41,718 bases of DNA from Nostoc favosum CHAB5714 (GCF_020829495.1 NZ_JAIVFQ010000060.1:1-41718); one strand, 5' to 3'; shown: positions 1 through 8,184, numbered from the stretch's first letter. The notes: a model not told the origin generated them from the sequence alone. Made by a program: numbers and translations.

Positions 1-679
1 CTTTCACCTCAGCACTTGAGGGGTAGGATTTACACCTACAAAGTCATTCAGTTTAGAGATAAAATCTCTAGGATAATCCTCCAAGACCTTTACAGGTTCT
101 AGTTTCTATCCAACAAATCACACCCAATCAACTGAGTCCAATGTATTGGCAGATTTATTACAAGCCTTTCATTACTGGGTTCAAGACAATCTCCGTTCCC
201 TATGTCCGATCTGATGGGGAAGTGTGGACAATTGTCAACCGGATTGTTTAATGTTTTAGCCTTTTCGTTTGTATGCAATACATTGACCTCACTTCCATTC
301 CTCTCTCCTAAGAGGAGAGAGGCTTTGAATCTTACTCCCCTTCCCTTATAGGGAAGGGGCTGGGGGTTAGGTCTTTGACTCAACTTAGAAACGTAGACTA
401 AATAGCCGTGACAATTGGGCTAGAAAATATGACGGTTTTGTAACGGTGGTTTTAGCTGCCGTTTTTTGTTGACGTTGCAAAAGTTTACATTTAGAATGGA
501 AGCGTCAAAATACGATAAGTATTTATTCCTATTTATCCTAATAATTTGACATTCAATGAGTATATATTCTTGTCAATAGTTAAGATTTAATCTTCTAAAG
601 TTCAAGATAGTTTACAAAAGTATAGATTCCTTAATATAATCAAATTAAAAGCGAGAAGCCAAATTGATTGTCAGAAGTG
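1..679. other. Intergenic region upstream of ndhD
   Basis: No convincing gene is seen here. A reverse open frame over about 99-383 is composed partly of repeat sequence and resembles no family I know, so it is not called. The right part (about 480-660) is AT-rich and probably carries the ndhD promoter, but no clear -10/-35 pair can be asserted. The left part holds the two hairpins described separately. Confidence 0.5.
300..359. repeat. Two adjacent GC-rich hairpins (dispersed repeat)
   Basis: Two perfect stems stand close together. CCTCTCTCCT (300-309) pairs with 313-322 across a 3-nt loop. CCCCTTCCC (337-345) pairs with 351-359 across a 5-nt loop. This looks like the dispersed palindromic intergenic repeats of Nostoc. 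It could also act as a terminator for a gene to the left of the window. Confidence 0.6.
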
Positions 680-2293
680 ATGAATGCTATTGAATTTCCC
701 TGGCTAACAGCCACAATCCTCTTACCCTTGGTGGCTGCCTTAGCCATCCCCTTAATCCCAGACAAAGAAGGTAGAACTGTCCGGTGGTATAGTCTGGGAG
801 TTGCGATCGCCGACTTTGCACTGATAATTTATGCGTTTTGGTATAAGTACGACTTTCAGAGTTCAAGACTCCAATTTGTAGAAAACTATCCTTGGGTACC
901 GCAGTTAGGTTTGCATTGGGCTGTGGGGGTTGATGGTTTATCGATGCCCTTGCTGCTTCTGACAGGCTTAATAAATACCCTCGCAATATTCGCGGCTTGG
1001 AAAGTTACCACCAAGCCGCGATTATTTTATGGTTTGATGTTAGCGATGTACAGCGCCCAACTTGGCGTATTTGTTGCCCAGGATTTGCTGCTGTTCTTCC
1101 TGATGTGGGAAATCGAGTTAGTGCCAGTTTACCTGCTGATTTCCATCTGGGGAGGACAAAACCGCCGCTATGCAGCTACCAAGTTCATTCTTTACACCGC
1201 CGCTGCATCAATATTTATCTTGATTGCTGGTTTTGCACTTGTCTTCTCTGGAGATACCGTCACCTTTGATATGGCGACTCTGGGAATGAAAGAATACCCC
1301 AAAACCTTGGAATTGTTGGTTTATGCAGGTTTCTTGATTGCCTTTGGTGTGAAGTTACCAATTTTCCCTTTACACACTTGGCTACCTGATGCTCACGGTG
1401 AAGCATCAGCACCCGGTTCGATGATTTTGGCTGGTGTGTTGTTAAAAATGGGTGGTTATGCTCTCATCCGCTTCAATGTGGAAATGTTGCCCAATGCCCA
1501 TGTGACTTTTGCCCCAGTGCTGGCAATTTTGGGTGTGGTGAACATTGTCTACGGTGCTTGCTGTGCCTTCGCTCAAACCAATCTCAAACGCCGCTTGGCT
1601 TACTCTTCAATTGCCCACATGGGGTTTGTGCTGATTGGGATTGCCTCCTACACAGAACTGGGTATCAGTGGTGCAGTGCTACAGATGGTTTCCCACGGCT
1701 TGATTGCTGCTAGCTTGTTCTTCCTGTCTGGCGTGACTTACGATCGCACCCACACCTTAATGATGGATAAAATGGGCGGAATGGCTAAGGTAATGCCCAA
1801 AACCTTTGCTCTGTTTACCATTGGTTCAATGGCTTCTCTCGCCTTACCCGGAATGAGTGGCTTTGTGGGTGAGTTGATGGTATTTCTCGGTATCGCCACC
1901 AGTGATGTTTACAGTTCCAGCTTTAAGGTTGTAGTTGTGTTGCTGTCAGCAGTTGGCGTGATTTTGACACCGATTTATTTACTTTCAATGCTGCGTCAAG
2001 TGTTCTACGGTGAGCAAAATAAAGAATTACACTTGGATGCTGTAATATCTGATGTCAAACCCCGCGAAATATTTATTACCGCTTGTTTGTTGCTGCCAAT
2101 CATCGGTATTGGGTTTTATCCCAAATGGGCAACGCAGACTTATGATGTGAAGGCAGTGGAATTAGCCGCCCATGCTCGTGAAGTTCTACCAGTTGTTGCT
2201 CATCAGCAACCATCAAGTCTGTACTCGCGGATTTTCTCTGCACCAACATTAGCTACTTCTCAAGTTGAAAGTTCGATTAATATTTCTGAGTAA
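680..2293 (+). CDS. ndhD: NAD(P)H-quinone oxidoreductase chain 4 (NdhD)
   Basis: This is the proton-pumping membrane subunit NdhD of cyanobacterial NDH-1, an antiporter-like chain homologous to NuoM, which acts in thylakoid cyclic electron flow and respiration. The protein is about 538 residues, the usual length, and hydrophobic throughout with about 14 membrane segments. Family hallmarks are visible: WEIELVPVYLL near residue 150, the conserved KLPIFPLHTWLPDAH stretch near 230, and KRRLAYSSIAHMG near 310. I chose the ATG at 680. A TTG at 668 is also in frame, but MNAIEFPW matches the family start better. The gene stands alone here; ndhF, its frequent neighbour, would lie outside the window. 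NdhD1 versus a paralogue cannot be decided by eye. Confidence 0.95.
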   Translation: MNAIEFPWLTATILLPLVAALAIPLIPDKEGRTVRWYSLGVAIADFALIIYAFWYKYDFQSSRLQFVENYPWVPQLGLHWAVGVDGLSMPLLLLTGLINTLAIFAAWKVTTKPRLFYGLMLAMYSAQLGVFVAQDLLLFFLMWEIELVPVYLLISIWGGQNRRYAATKFILYTAAASIFILIAGFALVFSGDTVTFDMATLGMKEYPKTLELLVYAGFLIAFGVKLPIFPLHTWLPDAHGEASAPGSMILAGVLLKMGGYALIRFNVEMLPNAHVTFAPVLAILGVVNIVYGACCAFAQTNLKRRLAYSSIAHMGFVLIGIASYTELGISGAVLQMVSHGLIAASLFFLSGVTYDRTHTLMMDKMGGMAKVMPKTFALFTIGSMASLALPGMSGFVGELMVFLGIATSDVYSSSFKVVVVLLSAVGVILTPIYLLSMLRQVFYGEQNKELHLDAVISDVKPREIFITACLLLPIIGIGFYPKWATQTYDVKAVELAAHAREVLPVVAHQQPSSLYSRIFSAPTLATSQVESSINISE

Positions 2294-2345
2294 ATTAACT
2301 TCCCATTAAGGGGGCTGCAACTAAATTCTAAATATGAGGGGAATG

Positions 2346-2538
2346 ATATCATGTTCGCTTGATTACTTATTAAACCCAAAGAACCCCACCCCGCCAAAGC
2401 TACGCTTCGCCTCCCCTCCTGCTTGCGGGGAGGGGATTAAGGGGAGCCAGTGCGGTCTTGGGGTCTCCCCAAGTGGAGCATCTGGCGTGTGGGGTGCAAT
2501 GACTGTGGAAATCATAACTAATTATGCGAACATGATAT
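2346..2538. mobile_element. MITE-like element, family A, copy 1
   Basis: The ends are inverted repeats about 20 bp long with two mismatches. The left end (2346-2365) and the reverse complement of the right end (2519-2538) both begin ATATCATGTTCGC. The interior carries a GC-rich palindromic piece (2383-2445) and no gene. A second element with the same two ends but a different interior lies at 31743-31870. No transposase is encoded, so this would be a non-autonomous element. No target duplication was recognised. Confidence 0.65.
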
Positions 2539-2540
2539 GA

Positions 2541-2564
2541 AGGGGTGGTTACGAAACCACCCCT
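2541..2564. terminator. Hairpin, probable bidirectional terminator between ndhD and the SDR gene
   Basis: The perfect 10-bp stem AGGGGTGGTT (2541-2550) / AACCACCCCT (2555-2564) has a 4-nt loop and is followed by AAAATTTT. It lies between two convergent genes, so it could terminate both. It directly abuts the right end of the MITE-like element. Confidence 0.6.
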
Positions 2565-2596
2565 AAAATTTTGGCATTTTCGAGAGGTAATCAGGT

Positions 2597-2625
2597 GCGT
2601 AGGCGTAGCCCGCCATAGGCATCGC
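2597..2625 (-). repeat. 29-bp dispersed repeat (HIP-like palindromic family)
   Basis: Read on the reverse strand, this 29-mer starts GCGATGCCTATGG and ends CTACGCCTACGC. It matches 27 of 29 bases of a copy inside the Omp85 coding sequence at 18934-18962. Here it is intergenic, between ndhD and the SDR gene. Confidence 0.7.
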
Positions 2626-2651
2626 TTGCATTCCCCGACCTAGAAATAAAA

Positions 2652-3365
2652 CTAAATCGCAGCAGAATAGGCTTCATCCACCTTGAGAGTTGTGCCTGTG
2701 ATAAACTTGGCATCATCAGAAATCAGAAAAGCAATTGTTTTAGCAAACTCTGCATAGGTAGTAGGACGACCAAACATCAAATCCGAAGGCACATTCCATC
2801 CCTCTAACTCTGCCATTGAATCTGCAACAAAAAAAGGCGCTACGGAAACCATGCGAATTCTATCTGCTTTGTAACGCTTGGCATAAAGTTTTGTAAATCC
2901 TTCCATTGCGGCGCGGAGTGTACCGCTAAAGGGTGTCCCTAATTCTGGTTCATGGGAGTCACATGCGGAAATATTCACGATGACACCGCCTCCTGAATAT
3001 CGCATTGCTTCTGTAACTAATCTGGCGATGCGGACAACACTCAAAAACAGCATTTCAAAGTTTTCTATCCACATTTCATCAGAAATAGATAGCAAATCTG
3101 GTCGAGGTGGATCTCCAAAACTATTTACCACTGCATCAATACGACCGAATTGAGCTAAAGTCGTTTCTACCAATCGCTGTAAGTCTTGGAAATTGGTAAT
3201 TGATCCTTGAGTAGCAATACCGCCCAACTCATCTGCTAAATCCAGAATATCAGGCGATCGCGCCATCAGTGAAACCCTATAACCCCGCGCTGCTAACTCT
3301 CGCGCACAACCTGCGCCAATCCCCCGACTAGCAGCCGTAATAATCGTTACTTTCTGTGAATTCAT
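2652..3365 (-). CDS. SDR-fold protein lacking the catalytic Tyr-Lys pair
   Basis: A 237-residue short-chain dehydrogenase/reductase-type protein. The N-terminal nucleotide-binding glycine motif TAASRGIG (residues 10-17) is intact, and the NNAG motif is altered to NSFG (81-84). A Ser sits at NISACDS (131-137). At the position of the catalytic YxxxK motif the protein reads SGTLR (147-151), just before AAMEGFTK, so both Tyr and Lys are missing. The C-terminus (ITGTTLKVDEAY) is typical of classical SDRs. It probably binds NAD(P) but may not perform the usual carbonyl/alcohol chemistry, or it uses other residues. It stands alone between ndhD and a Uma2 gene. The family is clear; the substrate is unknown. 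Confidence 0.85.
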   Translation of the reverse strand: MNSQKVTIITAASRGIGAGCARELAARGYRVSLMARSPDILDLADELGGIATQGSITNFQDLQRLVETTLAQFGRIDAVVNSFGDPPRPDLLSISDEMWIENFEMLFLSVVRIARLVTEAMRYSGGGVIVNISACDSHEPELGTPFSGTLRAAMEGFTKLYAKRYKADRIRMVSVAPFFVADSMAELEGWNVPSDLMFGRPTTYAEFAKTIAFLISDDAKFITGTTLKVDEAYSAAI

Positions 3366-3480
3366 ACAAGTAATTTTACTCCATGACTTTCAAATAAATT
3401 GTACCAATGGTCGTTGTTTGGCATGGTTTCAGGCTACGTTTAGAGATAGGTTCCCACTGCCAATAATTCCAATCTTCTGA

Positions 3481-3512
3481 GTTACAGCTATTTAACTGAA
3501 AATAGCTGTAAC
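3481..3512. repeat. 13-bp hairpin upstream of the Uma2 gene
   Basis: GTTACAGCTATTT (3481-3493) pairs perfectly with 3500-3512 across a 6-nt loop. It lies in the divergent space between the SDR gene and the Uma2 gene. There is no T tract, so it may be an operator-like or repeat-derived palindrome rather than a terminator. Confidence 0.5.
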
Positions 3513-3577
3513 CCGCATTTCGCCCTATAGTGTGAAGAGATTATAGTGAAGGCAAGTGAAGTAGCCAAAAAGCAATT

Positions 3578-4183
3578 ATGACCACCAACTTACCTGTAGT
3601 CACAGAAATTATACCAATGGTCTTGCAATTGCAACCTGCGATCGCACTAACCGACGACCAGTTTTACGAGCTTTGTCAGCTAAACGGTGATTTTCGCATC
3701 GAACGCAATGCTGCTGGAGAATTAGTCATTATGCCCCCTACTGGTTCCGAAACTGATGAACGCAACTTTAACTTAGTTGGGCAGTTGTGGGTATGGACAA
3801 AGCAAGATGGTACAGGTGTAGGCTTTGGTTCGAGTGGTGGGTTTACTTTACCTAATGGTGCAGTGCGTTCTCCAGATGCGGCGTGGATAAAACGCGATCG
3901 CTGGCAAGCGATACCACCAGAACTGCGAAAAAAATTTGCACCGATTTGCCCTGAGTTTGTAATTGAATTGCGTTCTGAAACTGATAACTTGCGAATTTTG
4001 CAAGACAAGATGCAAGAGTATATTGATAATGGCACTCAACTTGGTTGGTTAATTGATAGAAAACAGCGCCGAGTTTTTATTTATCGTCCTAATATTGCGG
4101 TTGAACAATTGGATAATCCTAAGACACTTAATGGTGAACCTTTGCTACTTGGGTTTGTTTTGGATTTAAGCCAGATTTGGTAA
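3578..4183 (+). CDS. Uma2 family (DUF820) PD-(D/E)XK endonuclease-like protein
   Basis: A 201-residue member of the Uma2/DUF820 family, which is greatly expanded in cyanobacteria and has a restriction-endonuclease-like fold. Visible core elements are the Asp of RSPDAAWI (about 97-104), the acidic strand PEFVIELRS (about 125-133), and the helix QDKMQEYIDNG with the conserved Q/K and Y. The C-terminal strand ending in LDLSQIW is typical. Length is normal for the family. Its biological role is not established; many copies are associated with mobile DNA. xisH and xisI follow on the same strand 26 nt downstream, suggesting one transcription unit of nuclease-like genes. A second, diverged Uma2 gene lies at 33315-33914. 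Confidence 0.88.
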   Translation: MTTNLPVVTEIIPMVLQLQPAIALTDDQFYELCQLNGDFRIERNAAGELVIMPPTGSETDERNFNLVGQLWVWTKQDGTGVGFGSSGGFTLPNGAVRSPDAAWIKRDRWQAIPPELRKKFAPICPEFVIELRSETDNLRILQDKMQEYIDNGTQLGWLIDRKQRRVFIYRPNIAVEQLDNPKTLNGEPLLLGFVLDLSQIW

Positions 4184-4209
4184 GAAATAAATACAAATGC
4201 TAGGAATCT

Positions 4210-4626
4210 ATGGCGGCGAAAGACATATTCCATGATGCAGTAAGACGCGCTTTGGAGAAAGAGGGTTGGCTTATTACTAATGACCCACTTTTCCTCCGTT
4301 TTGGTGGTTTGGATATGTACATCGACCTTGGTGCAGAGAAAGTTTTAGCAGCTGAACGAAATCAAGAAAAAATTGCGGTTGAAGTTAAAAGCTTTGTTGC
4401 TCCATCTACTACAACTGAATTTAGTACTGCTTTAGGACAGTATCTCAAATATCAGTTAGCACTTGAAGAAGAACAACCTGAGAGACTTCTATATTTAGCA
4501 GTTCCCTTAGACACCTATCGTTCTTTTTTTACCTTAGAACTGCCACGCTTATTAATTCAACGTTATCAAGTTCGGCTGATTGTTTTCGACCCAGAAGAGG
4601 AGGCGATCGTAAAATGGCAAAAGTAG
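4210..4626 (+). CDS. xisH: XisH family protein (fdxN element excision controlling factor)
   Basis: A 138-residue XisH protein. In Anabaena, XisH is needed with XisI and the recombinase XisF for developmental excision of the fdxN element. Most cyanobacterial xisHI pairs lie away from any such element. The sequence starts with a DIFHDAVRRALEKEGW helix and carries nuclease-fold features: YIDLGAEK, then VEVKSF (about residues 57-62), where E and K fit a PD-(D/E)XK active site, then LGQYLKY. It overlaps xisI by 13 nt, indicating translational coupling. No xisF recombinase and no fdxN-element border were seen in the window, so a role in excision cannot be inferred here. Confidence 0.93.
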   Translation: MAAKDIFHDAVRRALEKEGWLITNDPLFLRFGGLDMYIDLGAEKVLAAERNQEKIAVEVKSFVAPSTTTEFSTALGQYLKYQLALEEEQPERLLYLAVPLDTYRSFFTLELPRLLIQRYQVRLIVFDPEEEAIVKWQK

Positions 4627-4949
4627 AACAGTACCGTCAACTTATTCAAGAACTGCTACTAGCTTACAGCGAAATCAAAGCCAGCAACGAAGAAGTCGAA
4701 GCAGAAGTTATTTTTGATAGAGAGCGCGATCGGTACCAAGTTGTTCACGCGGGGTGGTCAAATAAGCGCCGTGTATATGGCTGTGTTTTACATTTAGATA
4801 TTAAAAACGAAAAAATTTGGATTCAACACGATGGTACAGAAGGAGGTATTGCCAATGAACTTATTAGTCGAGGTATACCCAAAAAAGACATCGTTTTGGC
4901 TTTTCATTCCCCCTTTAAAAGACAATTTACCGAGTTCGCTGTTGGTTAA
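4614..4949 (+). CDS. xisI: XisI family protein
   Basis: An 111-residue XisI protein, the partner of XisH. Recognisable features are the N-terminal helix VEQYRQLIQELL, the strand segment RYQVVHAGW, the R-VYG-VLHLDIK block, WIQHDGTEGGIANELI, and the closing IVLAFHSP motif followed by a short tail ending FAVG. Length is normal. The ATG at 4614 lies inside the end of xisH, so the two are expected to be made together. Structurally XisI has been proposed to be an accessory to the XisH nuclease-like fold, but its biochemistry is unresolved. No further gene follows in this unit. Confidence 0.93.
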   Translation: MAKVEQYRQLIQELLLAYSEIKASNEEVEAEVIFDRERDRYQVVHAGWSNKRRVYGCVLHLDIKNEKIWIQHDGTEGGIANELISRGIPKKDIVLAFHSPFKRQFTEFAVG

Positions 4950-5096
4950 GATGGCTGAAGGTTGAAAGGAACCCAATCACTCAGATAAAAATTTCTAAAA
5001 CTCCCAAAACATACTTTTGGAGACTAAGGCAATAACCACACTGGTGATTCGCCTGTATACGTATCTGTACCCGGACTTGTTCAGGAATCTGGCTCA

Positions 5097-5342
5097 CTAG
5101 CTTAAGGGTTCAATCAACCCACGTTTGACAGCTTCGCTTAACGCAGTGGCTTTTCTTAAAAGTCCTTCTTGATAGACCTGCATCAGTGTTTGTAACTCTG
5201 AGCGATCGCCTTCAGTAAGAATCCCTGATTGCTGGCGATCGAGCAGTTCGCTTAACCGAGCATCCTGTTCCGATTCCATTTGCAGTTCGGTCAACATCAG
5301 GACTTGTTCATCAGAAAGGACACTAAAAGACTGTGCCTTCAT
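5097..5342 (-). CDS. Small conserved cyanobacterial protein of unknown function
   Basis: An 81-residue, strongly helical and acidic protein. The pattern of a leucine-rich first half (ELQMESEQDARLSELL), a turn (SGILTEGDR) and a final helix ending in KRGLIEPL resembles a small family I associate with cyanobacterial genomes, often beside HNH or toxin-like genes. No such partner is adjacent here. No membrane segment or metal motif is visible. It is read toward xisI and separated from the next reverse gene by 84 nt. Function unknown; a role as antitoxin or adaptor would be speculation. Confidence 0.6.
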   Translation of the reverse strand: MKAQSFSVLSDEQVLMLTELQMESEQDARLSELLDRQQSGILTEGDRSELQTLMQVYQEGLLRKATALSEAVKRGLIEPLS

Positions 5343-5426
5343 CTATTACTACCTGGGTTTCTTTTGGATTGAAGTTAAGTTTGGTAAGGTGTATGTTTTG
5401 TTTCTAATTTATTGATATAACAGTAT

Positions 5427-5798
5427 TTATGTCTCGTTATTTTTAGCTCCAAAATAAAAACCCAATACTGTTCCTATTAATCCAGTTTGTGATGTAATTA
5501 CTAAGGTTATTAAATCTTTAAAATAATTTCTGTCTTCCTTATCTGGACTAAATGCTGCAACTCCTGTCAAAACAAAACTTAAGAACAAAGTTCCTATTAA
5601 CGTATAAACTAAATATAAAGCAAGCTTAGTTCTTGTTTCTTCTTGCTTTATTGGAATTTGTTTAATTTGAAAGTTTGTATCCTTGATTTTTGGAAGAAAA
5701 CCATCTATATCAAATTTTTTTAATGTAATATGACCTGTTGTTAAAGATTCAACTTCTTCAGGCTTGGAATGGTTTTTGATTGTTTGCTCATTGGTCAT
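5427..5798 (-). CDS. Small membrane protein, unknown function
   Basis: A 123-residue protein with a hydrophilic, Lys/Glu-rich N-terminal half (about residues 1-55) and two likely transmembrane helices. The first is around ALYLVYTLIGTLFLSFVLT (about 61-79). The second is around LVITSQTGLIGTVLGFYFG (about 98-116), ending in a short polar tail. The gene is AT-rich compared with its surroundings, which may reflect recent acquisition. I do not recognise the family. The topology suggests an inner-membrane anchor with a cytoplasmic N-terminal domain. No partner gene is obvious; the unknown 81-residue gene lies downstream on the same strand. Confidence 0.6.
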   Translation of the reverse strand: MTNEQTIKNHSKPEEVESLTTGHITLKKFDIDGFLPKIKDTNFQIKQIPIKQEETRTKLALYLVYTLIGTLFLSFVLTGVAAFSPDKEDRNYFKDLITLVITSQTGLIGTVLGFYFGAKNNET

Positions 5799-6110
5799 TA
5801 GTAATATTCCTTTATTAATTTATTTAAAAGTGATTTCTCCTATAGTATTATCTTTAGTTTTAAGAAGTATTTTACCTTCTTGAATCTTAGTGAAGCTTTA
5901 AATAATTAAATTAACTTTCTTTAATCACTCTCGGAAAATAAAAATAAGAGCCAAATTTTTAACTGTACACGGAGCAGGAATTTGAGGCATTATTTCCTAA
6001 CATAGTGCCTGAAATGAAGGTTTTTTGTAAAAGCTTTATTCCATAAGGATTATAGATTATTCTCTCGCAAGAGTTATAGAAGAGGCTTAATTAAATCTCA
6101 AAATTTCCAT
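5799..6110. other. AT-rich intergenic region
   Basis: I see no gene or RNA in this stretch. It is AT-rich and presumably carries the promoter of the membrane-protein gene to its left. Its right end runs into the terminator of the ycf35-like gene. Confidence 0.5.
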
Positions 6111-6151
6111 AAAAAAAGCGGGTTAACCGCAATTTATGTGGTTAACCCGTG
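6111..6151 (-). terminator. Rho-independent terminator of the ycf35-like gene
   Basis: On the reverse strand a 10-bp perfect stem (CGGGTTAACC 6119-6128 with 6140-6149, 11-nt loop) is followed by a run of seven T (6111-6117 on the forward strand reads as A). It lies 28 nt past the stop codon of the DUF1257 gene, in the right place and orientation. Confidence 0.85.
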
Positions 6152-6178
6152 CAGCTTTGGGAACGCGCAGAGAAATTG

Positions 6179-6529
6179 TTATTGCAATACCAACTTCACA
6201 TTGGCGTTTTGCAGACCGCGCTGTTTTACTTCAGCCAAAGTTTTGTTAACGGCATACTTTTGGTTGATTGAGTTGATCAACTCGGTTTGGTTGTGCTTCT
6301 TAGCAACGCCCCACAGGTCAGCAATTAGGTCAAAAGAACCATCGCTGTTGCGAGACCAGCCGAGGTCATATTCGCCATCCAACATAGCAACGATGTCGGA
6401 ACGGACACGCTGACCGTTATAACCACGGACATCAGCTTCAGTCTTTACGCTGATACCGAGGTCGCGCAAAGAAGCTTTGAGGATTTCGGCATCGGTGATT
6501 TTGGTACGCAGGGTGCTAAAGTGAGACAT
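6179..6529 (-). CDS. ycf35: DUF1257 (Ycf35-like) protein
   Basis: A 116-residue protein of the DUF1257/Ycf35 family, conserved in cyanobacteria and some algal plastids, of unknown biochemical function. It begins MSHFSTLRTKITD, the usual family start. The longer open frame upstream is not needed because an excellent ribosome site (GGAGGAAA) precedes the ATG at 6529. Central features are VRGYNGQRVRSDIV, GEYDLGW and DGSFDLIADLWGV. It follows the Ycf46-type ATPase gene on the same strand after 140 nt and ends in a strong terminator, so it is probably the last gene of this module. Ycf35 and Ycf46 genes are often close neighbours in cyanobacteria, which suggests a shared task. Confidence 0.88.
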   Translation of the reverse strand: MSHFSTLRTKITDAEILKASLRDLGISVKTEADVRGYNGQRVRSDIVAMLDGEYDLGWSRNSDGSFDLIADLWGVAKKHNQTELINSINQKYAVNKTLAEVKQRGLQNANVKLVLQ

Positions 6530-6584
6530 TTGGGTTTCCTCCAATGAGAAGATTGAGAAAAACGACAACGGTTTGTTTTGGGCG

Positions 6585-6639
6585 AAGCCGCGTTAGCAGG
6601 ATGCGGCTTTTCTTATAACTGCTAGCATTGGGAGCTAGC
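6585..6639. promoter_or_regulatory. Two small stems between the ATPase and ycf35 genes
   Basis: AAGCCGC (6585-6591) pairs with 6603-6609, and GCTAGC (6621-6626) pairs with 6634-6639. No T tract follows on the reverse strand, so this is not a clean terminator. It may attenuate read-through from the ATPase gene or sit in the ycf35 leader. Confidence 0.35.
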
Positions 6640-6669
6640 CTTTCCCCCTGGGATGGCAGAGGAAAGCTT

Positions 6670-8184
6670 TTAGAACTCCATTCGCTGATATTCAGCTACG
6701 GAGGATGCTGCGGGGCGTGCGCGCTGTCTGGCCCAATCTCTCAGAGCCGTTACTTGTTCTTGCATCGTTCGAGACAGCGGCAATGTTGCCTTCAGTGCAG
6801 CAATAATATCTAGTTGGGTGAACTCCCGATCTTGGGCAAAAGCTTCATACATTGCCGCAACGATCGCTTGCTCAACTTCTGCCCCAGAAAATCCATCAGA
6901 CATCTTGGCTAGTTGCTCAAGATCGAATCGAGAGATGTCTTCACGGCGCTTAGTTAGGTGGATATTGAAAATATCCTGCCGTTCTTCTGGCGTTGGCAGA
7001 TCCACAAAGAAAATTTCATCAAAGCGTCCTTTCCTCAGAAACTCGCCAGGTAAGCGTTCTACTCTGTTGGCAGTTGCCATCACAAACACTGGAGATTTCT
7101 TATCTTGCATCCATGTGAGGAAAGAGCCGAAGATTCTACTTGAAGTCCCCCCATCAGAATCGGAAGAACCTCCACTACCAGCAAAGGATTTATCCAATTC
7201 ATCGATAAACAAAATCGCTGGGGAAATAGATTCTGCTGTTTTCAGGGCGTTTCGCAAGTTTGCTTCACTTCGTCCCACCATTGAGCCGTCGTAGACTCGC
7301 CCCATATCCAACCGCAACAGTGGTAAACCCCACAGCCGGGAAGTAGTTTTGGCAATCAATGACTTACCGCAACCGGGAACCCCTAGAATTAACATCCCCT
7401 TTGGTTGAGGCAAACCATACTCTCTCGCTCTTTCTGTAAAAGCGTTAGAACGTTGCTTGAGCCATCTTTTTAACTCTTCTAAGCCACCTACAGCATCAAT
7501 GGTTTCATCTTCTTCAATGTATTCTAAGATTCCATTGCGCCGAATTAGTTGCTTTTTCTCAGATAAAACTATATCTACTTCATCTTCGGTCAAACGCCCA
7601 GTTGTTACCTGTGCCTTTCGGTAGACTTTCTCAGCTTCATCTTTAGTTAGACCTAAAGCTGCTCTAAGAAGCTTTTCTCTAGCTTCTGTTGTCAACCGCC
7701 GACCACGATTTTGGTCTACGTGCTGAGTTAGTACTTTATTCAACTCTGCCATATCTGGCAGTGTAAAATCGATAACAACAACTTCTTTTTCCAACTCTAT
7801 AGGTACTTGCTGCATCGGTGACATCAAAATGATGTTCTTATGCGTACCTTTAAAGCTAGCGATCGCATCACGTAACGATCTGGTTGTTGCAGGCGCATCA
7901 ATAAAAGGATGTAAATCTTTAAGAATAAATATACTGGGTTCTTTCTGCCGGATTATCCACTCAATCGCCGCCTCTGGAGACACGGTATTATGTTGGGTGA
8001 CATTCCGGGGTTGACCATACTCTACAATCCCGTGTGTTACTGTCCAAACAAATACTCGGCGCTGGGGCTTTAACTCTGACTGGGCGATTGCGGAAATTGC
8101 TTGCTCGGCCCGCTCTTCCTCGGAGGTCACAAGGTAGATTAAAGGGTATTGAGCTTGAATTAGGATCTTGAGCTCTTGGTTCAT
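6670..8184 (-). CDS. ycf46: AAA+ ATPase, Ycf46 type
   Basis: A 504-residue AAA+ protein of the Ycf46 group found in cyanobacteria and red-lineage plastids; Ycf46 has been linked to inorganic-carbon use in Synechocystis. Residues 1-215 are a degenerate N-terminal P-loop-like region (IYLVTSEEERAEQAI). The active AAA module begins near 225 (ETIDAVGGLEELKRWL). Walker A is GVPGCGKS (268-275), Walker B ILFIDELDK (324-332), and the sensor/arginine-finger region is MATANRVERLP...RKGRFDEIFFVDLP (about 367-395). The GFSGAEVEQAI helix follows. A Ser/Gly-rich insert lies after Walker B. It lies 78 nt downstream of an RHH-type gene and upstream of ycf35, so the three probably form an operon. A truncated relative lies at 34309-34905. 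Confidence 0.9.
   Translation of the reverse strand: MNQELKILIQAQYPLIYLVTSEEERAEQAISAIAQSELKPQRRVFVWTVTHGIVEYGQPRNVTQHNTVSPEAAIEWIIRQKEPSIFILKDLHPFIDAPATTRSLRDAIASFKGTHKNIILMSPMQQVPIELEKEVVVIDFTLPDMAELNKVLTQHVDQNRGRRLTTEAREKLLRAALGLTKDEAEKVYRKAQVTTGRLTEDEVDIVLSEKKQLIRRNGILEYIEEDETIDAVGGLEELKRWLKQRSNAFTERAREYGLPQPKGMLILGVPGCGKSLIAKTTSRLWGLPLLRLDMGRVYDGSMVGRSEANLRNALKTAESISPAILFIDELDKSFAGSGGSSDSDGGTSSRIFGSFLTWMQDKKSPVFVMATANRVERLPGEFLRKGRFDEIFFVDLPTPEERQDIFNIHLTKRREDISRFDLEQLAKMSDGFSGAEVEQAIVAAMYEAFAQDREFTQLDIIAALKATLPLSRTMQEQVTALRDWARQRARPAASSVAEYQRMEF

Noticed and set aside
99..383. Reverse 94-codon open frame before ndhD
   Set aside because: It runs through GC-rich hairpin repeats, has no recognisable domain and no ribosome site; treated as chance.
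2334..2540. Forward 68-codon frame after ndhD
   Set aside because: It is the translation of a MITE-like element and its palindromic interior.
3578..4949. fdxN excision element border
   Set aside because: xisH and xisI are present, but no xisF recombinase or nif gene sequence was found.
6138..6413. Forward frame opposite the ycf35-like gene
   Set aside because: Starts inside the terminator hairpin and is antisense to a well-supported gene.
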